15,599 bases of DNA. Source: 13-2-20CM-68-14 sp035640035. Lineage in GTDB: Bacteria > Actinomycetota > Thermoleophilia > Gaiellales > Gaiellaceae. The notes under the pieces are model-generated. The model was not told where the DNA came from, ran no database searches, and was given only the letters and a program-made list of their open reading frames with translations. The stretch lies in the NCBI GenBank assembly GCA_035640035.1, contig DASQWX010000096.1, forward strand, positions 1 to 15,599. Reading direction: 5' to 3'. This document shows positions 1 to 7,638 of this stretch, one piece after another. Position numbers and translations under genes: made by a program. Numbering within the stretch: the stretch's first letter is position 1; each line of letters opens with the position of its first letter.

Positions 1-1462
1 GCGAGGGGATCACCGCGCCGACGATCGTGATTCCGTAGCGCTGGGCGTAGTAGCCGAACGCGTCGTGATCGGTGACGAGCTTCCGTGCCGCCGGCGGCAC
101 TTTCGCGAAACAGCGCCGCGTGCCTCGCTCGAGGCGTTGCAGCGCTGCAATGTAGGCAGCGGCGCGGCGCTCGAATCCGGCCTTGGCCTTTGGGTCGGAG
201 GCGGCGAGGACGTCGCGGATCTTCGTCACCGCGGCCTTGGCATTGACCGGGTCGTGCCACCAGTGCGGGTCGAATCGCGATGCCTCGGGGCCCGAGCGTT
301 CGCCGGGCAGCTTGACCGGAACGCTCGCGGCGAGATCGACGACCTCGGGATGGCCGCCGGCCTGCGAGACGACCTTTCCCATCCAGTGGTCGAGGTTGTC
401 TCCGTTCTCGAAGACGACGCGCGCGCCCGCCGTGCGTTCGACGTCGACCGGACGCGGCTCGTACTCGTGGGGGTCGGTGTTCGGCTGCAGGATCTGGTGC
501 ACCGAGACCGCCTGCCCGCCGACGGCACGAGTCCAGTCCGCGATCTGGGTCGTCGTGGCGACGACGTCCACGGTCCCCGGGCGGCCGCCGTTCGCAACCC
601 CGCAGGCGGCCAGGAGGAGCACGGCGCCGGCGCCGGTGGCGACGAGCCCGAAAGCGCGGAGCGAGACGTAGCGCCGGCCGAGCGCGGCGAGCGCGAAGAC
701 GGCCCCCGCGAGCAATGCGATCGCAGCCCCGGGGGGAACGTTCAGCTGGACCGAGAGCCACAGTCCGACGACGCCTTCCGCGGCGACGAAGGCGATCGTG
801 GCGAGCTGCCACGAAACCAGCCTCCGCGTCCAGAGTCGCGCCGTGGCCGCAGGGACGACGAGCAGGGCGCTGACGAGCAGGGCTCCGAGTGCGGCAAGCC
901 CCGCGATCGCCGCGAAGGCGACGAGCGCGAGCAGCGCGCCGTCCGGCAGGGACGAACGCAAGCCGAGCGACGAGGCGGCAAGGGGGTCGAAGCCGCGCAC
1001 GAGCCAGAGACGGCCGAACGCGATCGTCCCCGCAAGCGCGAGCATCGAGACAGCCGCCGCAAGCACGAGCTCCCGCGTCCCGATCAACAGGAGGCTGCCG
1101 AAGAGCAACGTCTCGACGTTCGTCCCCGAATGGAAGACGTCGCTGGCGAGGATCACCCCGAGCGCGAGGGCGCCGACGAGGACCAGCGCCGTCTGGGTGT
1201 CGTAGCTCCCTCGGCGCGAGCGACCGAGCAGATCGACTCCGCCGGCGAAGCCGGCCGCGCCGAGCGCTGCGCCCAGAGGCGGCGAAAAGCCCAGACCGTC
1301 GGCGAGAACGAGGCCCGGAAAGGCGGCGGTCCCGACCGCGTGGGCGTAGAACGCGAGGCCGCGCAAGACGAGCCACGGCCCCAGTAACCCTGCCCCGATC
1401 GAGAGGAGGCCGATCTCGAGCAGCCCGCGTTGGACGAAGACGTAGTGAAAGGGCGCCAGCAT
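1..1462 (-). CDS. Zinc/manganese-type ABC transporter, fused permease and substrate-binding lipoprotein (C-terminus off left edge)
   Basis: The frame opens at ATG 1460-1462 and stays open for 487 codons to the window edge. Residues about 1-262 are a ZnuB/ABC-3 permease with multiple hydrophobic helices and the family stretches VFHSGTNVETLLFGSLL and GALLVSALLVVPAATARL. After the last permease helix comes RRYVSLR and a hydrophobic segment ending in a lipobox (LLLAAC, Cys287). A cluster A-I (ZnuA-like) solute-binding domain follows without a stop or usable start. Likely metal ligands are His332 (TDPHEYEPRP), His400 (DPHWW) and His466 (TDHDAFGYY); the fourth ligand lies beyond the edge. No His-rich loop is present. 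It should import Zn(II) across the membrane, given the divergent Zur gene. The ATPase subunit is not in the window and may follow to the left. The fusion is unusual because permease and binding protein are normally separate genes. A sequencing error is unlikely, since both halves share one frame. Confidence 0.88.
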   Translation of the reverse strand, partial: MLAPFHYVFVQRGLLEIGLLSIGAGLLGPWLVLRGLAFYAHAVGTAAFPGLVLADGLGFSPPLGAALGAAGFAGGVDLLGRSRRGSYDTQTALVLVGALALGVILASDVFHSGTNVETLLFGSLLLIGTRELVLAAAVSMLALAGTIAFGRLWLVRGFDPLAASSLGLRSSLPDGALLALVAFAAIAGLAALGALLVSALLVVPAATARLWTRRLVSWQLATIAFVAAEGVVGLWLSVQLNVPPGAAIALLAGAVFALAALGRRYVSLRAFGLVATGAGAVLLLAACGVANGGRPGTVDVVATTTQIADWTRAVGGQAVSVHQILQPNTDPHEYEPRPVDVERTAGARVVFENGDNLDHWMGKVVSQAGGHPEVVDLAASVPVKLPGERSGPEASRFDPHWWHDPVNAKAAVTKIRDVLAASDPKAKAGFERRAAAYIAALQRLERGTRRCFAKVPPAARKLVTDHDAFGYYAQRYGITIVGAVIPS

Positions 1463-1470
1463 TGGGATAA

Positions 1471-1476
1471 ACGATA
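1471..1476 (-). promoter_or_regulatory. Putative -10 element (TATCGT) of the metal-transporter gene
   Basis: On the minus strand TATCGT fits TANNNT and lies 8 nt before the ATG at 1462. No Shine-Dalgarno sequence is visible, so transcription may start at or next to the start codon. The element overlaps the Zur-like operator, so bound regulator would block it. Confidence 0.45.
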
Positions 1477-1486
1477 GTCATTCTCA
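1472..1486. promoter_or_regulatory. Putative Zur/Fur operator between transporter and regulator genes
   Basis: On the minus strand this reads TGAGAATGACTATCG. It matches the actinobacterial Zur/Fur-type palindrome TGAAAATGATTTTCA, as I remember it, at 11 of 15 positions. It sits in the 54-bp space between the divergent transporter (start 1462) and Fur-family regulator (start 1517). It overlaps the transporter -10 and lies about 20 bp upstream of the regulator -10. Zinc-loaded Zur would be expected to repress the transporter and perhaps itself. The half-sites are imperfect, so the exact operator edges are uncertain. Confidence 0.55.
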
Positions 1487-1504
1487 TTCCAAAATGCGAG
1501 TCGC

Positions 1505-1510
1505 TATCAT
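1505..1510 (+). promoter_or_regulatory. Putative -10 element (TATCAT) for a leaderless zur mRNA
   Basis: TATCAT fits TANNNT and is exactly 6 nt before the ATG at 1517, so the predicted transcription start coincides with the start codon. There is no purine-rich ribosome binding site in between (CAGGCG). Confidence 0.55.
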
Positions 1511-1516
1511 CAGGCG

Positions 1517-1945
1517 ATGCCCGACTGGACGAGCCAAACCCTGGACGAGCTGCGGCGCGCCGGGTATCGAAGCGGCGGCGCCCGCCTCGCCGTGATCCAG
1601 CTTCTCGGCAAGCAGACGTGCTGCCTGAGCGCTCAGGAGATCTTCGACCGCTTACGGGCCGAGGGCCGCGGCGTCGGCATCGCGAGCGTCTACCGAATCC
1701 TCGACTTCCTGGCCGATCAGGGTTTCGTCCAGCGGGTCGACATCGGGGACGCGATCACGCGATTCGAGCCCGCGCATAGCGACGGCGTCCACCATCATCA
1801 CCTGGTCTGCAACAGCTGCGGCAAGGTTGAGGCGTTCGCGGACGAGCGGCTCGAGCACGCGCTCCGCCAGGTCGAGCGGAAGACCGGCTACACGACTGCC
1901 GGACACGACGTCCTCCTGCGCGGCGCCTGTCAGGACTGTCGCTAG
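1517..1945 (+). CDS. zur: Fur-family zinc-responsive transcriptional regulator
   Basis: The 142-residue protein has the usual length of the Fur family. Residues about 1-80 form the winged helix (SAQEIFDRLRAEG, then the recognition region GIASVYRILDFL). Residues about 81-142 form the dimerisation and metal domain, with the HHHH run at 92-95 and two structural zinc-site pairs, C98xxC101 and C138xxC141. It binds DNA as a metal-loaded dimer in the cytoplasm. I call it Zur rather than Fur or Nur because it diverges from a ZnuA/ZnuB-type transporter and shares its regulatory region; sequence alone does not prove metal specificity. The ATG at 1517 is supported by the TATCAT motif 6 nt upstream. Two extra cysteines, C35 and C36, lie in the N-terminal domain. 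Confidence 0.9.
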   Translation: MPDWTSQTLDELRRAGYRSGGARLAVIQLLGKQTCCLSAQEIFDRLRAEGRGVGIASVYRILDFLADQGFVQRVDIGDAITRFEPAHSDGVHHHHLVCNSCGKVEAFADERLEHALRQVERKTGYTTAGHDVLLRGACQDCR

Positions 1946-1946
1946 C

Positions 1947-2678
1947 TCACGCCTGGCATACAGGGCACCAATAGGCGGTGCGGTTGTCGTCGCCCTGTCC
2001 CCGGGCCTCGATCGGAGTGCCGCATCGCCGGCAGCCGCGGCCGGCGCGGTTGTAGACCGCGCGACGCTCGCGGCCGGTTTCGACGGAGGCGGTCATAAGC
2101 TCGTGGGCAGCCTCGAGAACCGCGCGAAGCTCGTCGTCTGATGTAGCGCCGGCTGCGCGCCACGGCGAGACGCGCGCCTCCCAAAGCGCCTCTGCTCGCC
2201 AGACGTTCCCGATCCCCGCGACCAGGCGCTGGTCGAGGAGGGCATCCCCGATCGGGCGTCTCGCGTCGCGGCGCAGGTTCGCGCTCATCGTCTCGAAGTC
2301 AGCCGGCTCCGCGAGGATGTCCGGGCCGAGCCGGCGAACGGCCCTGTCGTCGAGCTCGAGCACCGGGCCGTTCCAGAGCACGGCCTCACGCTCCGCGCCG
2401 CGCAGCACGAGCCACGGTCGGCCGAAGAGCTTCGACCCGCTCGGCTGGACGATCCAGCGTCCGGACATGCGCAGATGGCTGCGGAGGACGACGCCGTCCT
2501 CGAACCGGAGCAGGAGGTTCTTGCCGACAGCCTCGACTCCGAGCAGCCGTCGGCCGTCGAGCCGCTGAGCGATCTGCTTGACCGCGGCGCGCGGGTGCGG
2601 CGTCTCGACTTCGACCCGCTCGCCGACGAGAACCTGGAGGCGCCGGGCGGCCCGTGCGAGGGCGTCGCCTTCCGGCAT
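1947..2678 (-). CDS. nei: Fpg/Nei-family DNA glycosylase/AP lyase (endonuclease VIII-like)
   Basis: The 243-residue protein excises oxidised bases and cleaves the resulting abasic site in base-excision repair. The ATG at 2676-2678 was chosen because it gives the mature N-terminus PEGD, with catalytic Pro2 and Glu3; an upstream TTG at 2696 would bury Pro2 and abolish function. Other family marks are Lys53 in GVEAVGKNLLL, the helix-two-turn-helix GIGNVWRAEALW near 155-166, and a C-terminal zinc finger with C216xxC219 and C238xxC241 (CPVCQ). It resembles the Nei2 group of actinobacteria. It lies downstream of lhr on the same strand after a 164-bp gap containing a hairpin, so it may have its own promoter: CAAACT, a degenerate -10, is 6 nt before the ATG. 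Its stop is 1 nt from the convergent zur stop. Confidence 0.92.
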   Translation of the reverse strand: MPEGDALARAARRLQVLVGERVEVETPHPRAAVKQIAQRLDGRRLLGVEAVGKNLLLRFEDGVVLRSHLRMSGRWIVQPSGSKLFGRPWLVLRGAEREAVLWNGPVLELDDRAVRRLGPDILAEPADFETMSANLRRDARRPIGDALLDQRLVAGIGNVWRAEALWEARVSPWRAAGATSDDELRAVLEAAHELMTASVETGRERRAVYNRAGRGCRRCGTPIEARGQGDDNRTAYWCPVCQA

Positions 2679-2750
2679 CAGGAGAGTTTGGCGCAAAGCA
2701 GTCTGTGCCGCCCGCGCGCGCTGCTCGCCCGCTGAGCGGCGTCCTCAGTC

Positions 2751-2776
2751 GCGCCAATAGCTTTGGCTATTGACGC
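2751..2776. terminator. Hairpin between lhr and nei
   Basis: CAATAGC (2755-2761) and GCTATTG (2766-2772) are perfect inverted repeats around a 4-nt TTTG loop. The stem is extended past one mismatch by GCG/CGC. It lies 67 nt after the lhr stop on the minus strand and 73 nt before the nei start. No U-tract follows on either strand, so it may be a factor-assisted terminator, an RNA-end stabiliser or a processing site. It is AT-richer than its surroundings. Confidence 0.45.
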
Positions 2777-2842
2777 TCCCTGCGTCCTCGTCAACGAACG
2801 AGCATCGCACGCCGACGACGAGCAGCTCTGCACCAAACCCTC

Positions 2843-5800
2843 CTAAGGCCTCAGAACGGCGCGCCTCGGACCCGCGAGGAAGCCTGCTTCGAGGAGCAGC
2901 GGCATCGCCTCGCTCTCGGTCACCGGCTCTCCGTCGAACCGCTCGACGGCGAGGCGCTTCCTCGCGCCGCGGGTGCGAACGTCTTCGACGAGCGCGAACA
3001 GCGCCGGCTTCAGCCAGCTGTCGTGCGGCTCGCGGAGCGGAACGAGCGACCGGCCGCCGCGCTCGACGAAAAGGACGGGCTCGCCGGCGAGGAGGACCAC
3101 CTTCGCGCCGGCGACTCGCGCGGCACGCGCGCCCGCCCTCTTCGGCCAGGGCAGCGCCGCTCCGTACGGCTGCGCGGGATCCGGGGCGGCGAGAACGAGC
3201 GCGTCGGGCTCATCGCTGTCGCGCGGCCTCAGTTCGCGCAGACGCTCGACCGCGCCGCCGAGGGCGAACTGCGCGCCGCCGAGGCCCTCGACGAAGTAGC
3301 CCCGCCGGCAGAGCCCGAGCGTCTCGAGCGCCTTCAGCTCGCCGTAGACCGCCCCGTAGCCGCCCGGGATCCCCTCGGCGCGCACACCGTCGCGGGTGAC
3401 GATTCCCTGCCGCTCGAGGAGCAGCTCGGCGAGCGCACGCCGGTCGACCGACGAGGTGTCGAAGAGGCGCTCCGTCCGGGACCAGCGGCCCTGCGTGGCG
3501 GTGATCTCGCTTGCTCGCCGCCGAGAGAAGCGGCGCGGCCTCCGCTGCGGCTTCGGGACTCCGTAGCGGCGCCCGGCCCGCAGCGGCTGCCATGCGTCGT
3601 TCGTGACCTCGCCCGCCCAGACGAGATCCCACAGTGCCGGCAGCGCGAGCTCCGTCTCGAGCCCGGTCTCCGCGAGCAGGTCGAACCAGAAGAGCGCGCT
3701 GCTGCCGAGAGCCGCGCGCAGGCGGTCGTGTGCCTCGCCCTCAGGCCGTTCCGCCGCCGGCACCTGGCCGAGGACGGGCGCGTCCTCGCGGAAGTAGAGA
3801 GCAACGCGGTCGAGCCCGGCGCCCACCCAGACGACCTCGCCGGAAGCGCAGAGCTGGTCGAGCTGCGCGGGCGCGTAGGCGGGAACGCGCCGCGGCAGGA
3901 CCTCGGACTCCCACAGCGAGACGGGCAACGGCAGGGCCTGCAACGGCACGAGCGCCTCCCGTAGCGTCGCGCGCCGGTCGATCCCGTGCCAGCTCGGCAG
4001 GAACCGTCCGAGGGTCGCCTGCTCGACCGGCTCCACCTCTCTCCGCAGCGCGGCCAGCGACGCGCGCCGGAGCCTGCGCAGCACCTCGGGATCGCACCAC
4101 TCGCGTTCCGTTCCGCCCGGACGAAGCTCGCCGCGGACGAGCAGCTCCTCGCGCTCGAGCTCGTGGAGCACCGATTCGACATCGACGCCGAACCGCTCGC
4201 TGGCAGCCGCCGTCGTGAACGGTCCGCGGCCCTTGGCGAAGCGAAGGACGAGACCCCGCAGCGGTTGGTCGCCGCCTTCGAGGTAGACATCCGGCAATCC
4301 GGACGGCGGCATCGCGCCCAGGGCGTCGCGGTACCGCCCGGCGTCCTCGGCGGCGATCAGCCGCTCCTCGCCGCCGATCCGGACGCGCACGGCGCGGCGC
4401 TCGGCTTCGAGCACGGCGGCCTGCGCCTCGTCGAACTCGCCGGTGCGGAGATCTCCCCGCAGTCGAAGTACGTCGTGCAGCTCGTCCGGCGTACGCGGTT
4501 CGCCGCGGAGCTGTGCCTCGACCTCCTCGAGCGCGTCGGGGTCGAGCAGCTCGCGCAGCTCTTCCTGCCCCAGCAGCTCGCGCAGCAGCTCACGGTCGAG
4601 CGACAGCGCCTGCGCCCGCCGCTCCGCCGGTGGCGTGTCGTCCTCGTACATATAGGTGGCGACGTAGTCGAAGAGCAGCGAGGCCGAGTACGGAGACGCG
4701 GAAGGCGTCTCGACGTCGACGAGGTCGAGCTGACGCGTCCTCAGGCCCTGCAAGAGACGCTTCAGCGACGGTAGGTCGAAGACGTCCTGCAGGCATTCCC
4801 GGTAGGTCTCGAGGACGACGGGAAAAGCGGGGTACTTCCGTGCCACCTGGAGCAGCGACTGCGCCTTCAGGCGCTGCTGCCAGAGCGGCGTCCGCTGGTC
4901 TGGACGCCGGCGCGGGATCAGGAGCGCCCGTGCCGCGTTCTCGCGAAAGCGGGCTCCGAACAGTGCCGACTCGCCGACCTCGTTGACGACGAGATCCTCG
5001 ATCTCTTCAGGATCGATCATGACGAGGTCGCTCGGCGGCGGCGCGTCAGCGTCCGGAAGATGGATCGCGATCCCGTCGTCCGACCAGATCGCGTTCGCGT
5101 CGAGCCCGAGCGACTCGCGGATCCGGGCCGCGAGCGCCAGCCCCCAGGGCGCGTGCACGCGCACGCCGAACGGCGTCAGGATGCAGAGCCTCCAGTCCCC
5201 GATCTCGTCCCGGAACCGCTCGACCACGATCGTTCGGTCGGATGGGACGGCGCCGGTCGCCGCGGCCTGCTCGCTGAGGAACTGGAGGAGATTCTGCGCG
5301 GCGCGGTCATCGAGGGCGTGCTCGTGGCGGAGCTTCGCCTTCGCCTTCGCGACCGGCAGCGCGGCCAGCTCGCGTGACACGGCCCCCACCGCGGCGCCGA
5401 GCTCGTACGGCCGCCCGACGCCTTCGCCTCGCCAGAACGGAACCGCTCCCGGCACGCCCGGCGCGGGCGAGACCAGCACTCGATCGCGCGTGATCTCCTC
5501 GATCCTCCAGGTGGAGGCGCCGAGCAGGAACGTCTGGCCGGCGCGCGCCTCGTAGACCATCTCCTCGTCGAGCTCGCCGACTCGTCCACCGCCGTCGACC
5601 AGATGCACCCCGAAAAGGCCACGGTCCGGAATCGTGCCGGCGTTCGTGACCGCCAGCCGCCTCGCACCTTGACGGCCGCGGACGACGCCCCCGGTCCGAT
5701 CCCAGACGATCCGCGGTCGCAGTTCGGCGAACTCGTCCGATGGATAACGGCCGGCGAGCATGTCGAGAACGTTTTCGAGCTGGACGCGCGAAAGCTCCGC

Positions 5801-7141
5801 AAACGGATAAGCACGTCGGACGAGCTGATGAAGCTCCGCGACCTCGATCTCCTCGTCGGCGCAGACCGCGACGATCTGCTGCGCAAGGACGTCGAGCGGG
5901 TTGCGCGGGATCACCGTCTCCTCGATCGCGCCCTCCCGCATCTGCTTGGCGACGACCGCCGCCTCGAGCAGGTCGGCGCGAAACTTCGGGAAGATCCGGC
6001 CTTTCGAGACGGCGCCGAGCTCGTGGCCCGCGCGGCCGATCCGTTGGAGGCCGCGCGCGACCGACTTCGGGCTTTCGACCTGGATCACCAGGTCGACCGC
6101 GCCCATGTCGATGCCGAGCTCGAGAGACGAGGTCGCGACCAGGCAGGGGATCTCCCCTTTCTTGAGCAGCTCCTCGACTTCGATCCGCTGCTCCCGGGCA
6201 AGCGATCCGTGGTGGGCGCGCGCGATCTCGCGCGGGCTTTCGGCTCCTTCCCGCGGCGTCGCTTGCGATGACGCGTTAGAGGCCGTGCCGGTGCGGCCGT
6301 CTTCCCAGTGGAGCTCATTGAGTCTGAGCGCCAAGCGTTCCGCGAGACGGCGGTTGTTGACGAAAACGATCGTCGAGCGGTGTTCGGCGACAAGCTCGAG
6401 GATCTTCGGGTAGATCGAGGGCCAGACCGAGTTGTACGACCCTTCTTCCGGAACAGTCATGTCGTCGAGCGGAACGACGATCTCGAGGTCGAGCCGCTTG
6501 GCGCGCCCGGCGTCCGCGAGTTGGATCTCGCGACCGCCTGAGACGAAGCGGCCGATCTCCTCGAGCGGGCGCTGAGTGGCTGAGAGGCCGATCCGTTGAA
6601 CGGGCTCGTCGACGAGCCGGCAGAGCCGCTCGACCGACAGCGCGAGATGAGCGCCGCGCTTCGTTCCGGCGACGGCGTGCACCTCGTCGAGGATCAGCGT
6701 CTCGACTCCTCCGAGAATCTCCCGCGCCTGCGAGGTGAGCATCAGGAAGAGCGACTCGGGCGTCGTGATCAGAATGTCCGGCGGGTGGCGGAGCATGCGC
6801 TGGCGCTCCTTCTGGGGCGTGTCGCCGGTGCGCACCGCGACCGTCAGCTCCGACCGCAACCCGGCGAGCGGCCCGCGCAGGTTGCGCTCGATGTCGTAGT
6901 TGAGTGCCTTCAGCGGCGAAACGTAGAGGAGCCGGAGGCCCTTGCCGGGCTCGGGGGTGAGCTTGTCGATGCCGTACAGGAAGGCCGCCAGCGTCTTGCC
7001 CGAGCCGGTCGGCGCCTGGACGAGGGTGTGCTGTCCCGTTGTGATCGCCGGCCAGCCGAGCGCCTGCGCAGGCGTTGGCTCGGAGAAGGTGCGCTCGAAC
7101 CAGGCGCGGGTCTCGGGACTGAACGGCGCGAGCGGGTCCAC
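2843..7141 (-). CDS. lhr: Lhr-type ATP-dependent superfamily 2 helicase, full length
   Basis: The 1432-residue protein has the size of actinobacterial Lhr (about 1500). The N-terminal core carries Walker A APTGSGKT (43-50), DEVH box (152-155), motif III SAT (187-189), then SSLELGIDMG (about 338-347) and motif VI QRIGRAGH (366-373). Winged-helix and Lhr-specific domains follow, and a long C-terminal region makes up about half of the protein. Lhr is a 3'-to-5' DNA translocase and RNA:DNA helicase linked to DNA damage responses. Residues about 282-305 (from GRTGTASNASS) look like a low-complexity insertion. The GTG at 7139-7141 is chosen because TAGGCT stands 7 nt upstream, fitting a leaderless start; a purine-rich GGAGGGAG is too far away to help. 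In mycobacteria lhr also neighbours a nei gene. Confidence 0.95.
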   Translation of the reverse strand: MDPLAPFSPETRAWFERTFSEPTPAQALGWPAITTGQHTLVQAPTGSGKTLAAFLYGIDKLTPEPGKGLRLLYVSPLKALNYDIERNLRGPLAGLRSELTVAVRTGDTPQKERQRMLRHPPDILITTPESLFLMLTSQAREILGGVETLILDEVHAVAGTKRGAHLALSVERLCRLVDEPVQRIGLSATQRPLEEIGRFVSGGREIQLADAGRAKRLDLEIVVPLDDMTVPEEGSYNSVWPSIYPKILELVAEHRSTIVFVNNRRLAERLALRLNELHWEDGRTGTASNASSQATPREGAESPREIARAHHGSLAREQRIEVEELLKKGEIPCLVATSSLELGIDMGAVDLVIQVESPKSVARGLQRIGRAGHELGAVSKGRIFPKFRADLLEAAVVAKQMREGAIEETVIPRNPLDVLAQQIVAVCADEEIEVAELHQLVRRAYPFAELSRVQLENVLDMLAGRYPSDEFAELRPRIVWDRTGGVVRGRQGARRLAVTNAGTIPDRGLFGVHLVDGGGRVGELDEEMVYEARAGQTFLLGASTWRIEEITRDRVLVSPAPGVPGAVPFWRGEGVGRPYELGAAVGAVSRELAALPVAKAKAKLRHEHALDDRAAQNLLQFLSEQAAATGAVPSDRTIVVERFRDEIGDWRLCILTPFGVRVHAPWGLALAARIRESLGLDANAIWSDDGIAIHLPDADAPPPSDLVMIDPEEIEDLVVNEVGESALFGARFRENAARALLIPRRRPDQRTPLWQQRLKAQSLLQVARKYPAFPVVLETYRECLQDVFDLPSLKRLLQGLRTRQLDLVDVETPSASPYSASLLFDYVATYMYEDDTPPAERRAQALSLDRELLRELLGQEELRELLDPDALEEVEAQLRGEPRTPDELHDVLRLRGDLRTGEFDEAQAAVLEAERRAVRVRIGGEERLIAAEDAGRYRDALGAMPPSGLPDVYLEGGDQPLRGLVLRFAKGRGPFTTAAASERFGVDVESVLHELEREELLVRGELRPGGTEREWCDPEVLRRLRRASLAALRREVEPVEQATLGRFLPSWHGIDRRATLREALVPLQALPLPVSLWESEVLPRRVPAYAPAQLDQLCASGEVVWVGAGLDRVALYFREDAPVLGQVPAAERPEGEAHDRLRAALGSSALFWFDLLAETGLETELALPALWDLVWAGEVTNDAWQPLRAGRRYGVPKPQRRPRRFSRRRASEITATQGRWSRTERLFDTSSVDRRALAELLLERQGIVTRDGVRAEGIPGGYGAVYGELKALETLGLCRRGYFVEGLGGAQFALGGAVERLRELRPRDSDEPDALVLAAPDPAQPYGAALPWPKRAGARAARVAGAKVVLLAGEPVLFVERGGRSLVPLREPHDSWLKPALFALVEDVRTRGARKRLAVERFDGEPVTESEAMPLLLEAGFLAGPRRAVLRP

Positions 7142-7148
7142 GCCGTCC

Positions 7149-7154
7149 AGCCTA
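7149..7154 (-). promoter_or_regulatory. Putative -10 element (TAGGCT) of lhr
   Basis: On the minus strand TAGGCT precedes the GTG at 7141 by 7 nt (GGACGGC). The same hexamer occurs 6 nt before the HhH-GPD gene at 9059. It supports the GTG as a leaderless start. Confidence 0.5.
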
Positions 7155-7162
7155 GCTCCCTC

Positions 7163-7243
7163 CTACTTCCCTCCGTAGACGAACATCGGCTCGACCTTCT
7201 GACCGTACTCCGAGTAGTCGCTCGCTCCCGAGCTAGGGGCCAC
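7163..7243 (-). CDS. Possible 26-residue small ORF with C-terminal MFVYGGK
   Basis: A GTG at 7241-7243 opens a 26-codon frame that ends at TAG 7163-7165. The product would contain DYSEYGQKVEPMFVYGGK at its C-terminus. The start overlaps the end of the upstream CxC-family gene (stop at 7233-7235) by 11 nt, in another frame. The lhr start is 21 nt downstream. The last codons nearly repeat those of the membrane-protein gene ending at 8021 (LYFVYGGK), at the nucleotide level too. I do not recognise the peptide. It could be a genuine coupled microprotein, a relic of a duplicated 3' end, or chance. Confidence 0.3.
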   Translation of the reverse strand: MAPSSGASDYSEYGQKVEPMFVYGGK

Positions 7244-7574
7244 CTTCGCGGCGCTCTTCCGCCTCTGCGACGCGTTCGGCCTCTCCGAACTTGTCGACGA
7301 CGAGATACCGCCGCGTCCGCTTCACGACGTGCTCGATCTGCTCGTCCTCGTGTCCGGGAGCAACCATAAAGCGGTCGCGTTGTTCATGCGCATCCGCATA
7401 TTCGGCGTGGGTGACATCGAGGGTTGCGGAGCAAGCGTCCTCCCCGCACTCGCAGAGGATCTCGAGGCGATCGTCGGGTCCAGCTCCGACCTCCTCGCTC
7501 GCGCGCTCGACCTCGACATTGACCGAACGGTACATCGCCTCGTTCCGGGAGATGCGCTCGTGTCGAGCGTCCAC
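7233..7574 (-). CDS. Uncharacterised actinobacterial CxC-motif small protein, copy A
   Basis: The 113-residue soluble acidic protein has no signal peptide or membrane helix. It resembles a hypothetical-protein family that I have seen in high-GC Actinobacteria, with an N-terminal RNEAMYRSVN helix, a central LEILCECGEDACSATL containing CEC and a third cysteine, then EYADAHEQRDRFMVAPGHE and a C-terminal RRYLVVDKFGEAE. The cysteine cluster with conserved histidines suggests metal binding or a redox site, but no function is known to me. The GTG at 7572-7574 is supported by TAGACT exactly 6 nt upstream and by inclusion of the RNEAMYRSVN segment; an internal ATG at 7535 would remove it. A paralogue lies just upstream at 7639-7914. 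Confidence 0.75.
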   Translation of the reverse strand: MDARHERISRNEAMYRSVNVEVERASEEVGAGPDDRLEILCECGEDACSATLDVTHAEYADAHEQRDRFMVAPGHEDEQIEHVVKRTRRYLVVDKFGEAERVAEAEERREGGP

Positions 7575-7580
7575 GGCGGC

Positions 7581-7586
7581 AGTCTA
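7581..7586 (-). promoter_or_regulatory. Putative -10 element (TAGACT) of CxC protein A
   Basis: On the minus strand TAGACT fits TANNNT, followed by GCCGCC (6 nt) and the GTG start at 7574. The spacing matches the zur and HhH-GPD genes. Confidence 0.5.
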
Positions 7587-7638
7587 CGGAACCGCCGAGC
7601 TCTCTCTAACACCTCGAACCTCGGCTCCTAGACGTGGC

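Noticed and set aside
602..622. A separate substrate-binding gene starting at an internal GTG (620-622)
   Set aside because: It would leave only six residues before the lipobox cysteine and no positive N-region, too short for a signal peptide, and there is no ribosome binding site or -10 at the right spacing.
65..1387. Long open frame on the plus strand (440 codons) opposite the metal transporter
   Set aside because: It is rich in Arg, Glu and Gly with no recognisable domain, and it is antisense to a clear ABC transporter. High-GC third positions create such frames by chance.
1788..1803. His-rich run in the regulator as a tag-like or zinc-storage element
   Set aside because: HHHH at this place is the ordinary metal-site region of Fur-family proteins.
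3023..4774. Plus-strand frames of 313, 194 and 262 codons inside lhr
   Set aside because: They are antisense shadows of the Lhr helicase, with skewed composition and no domain motif.
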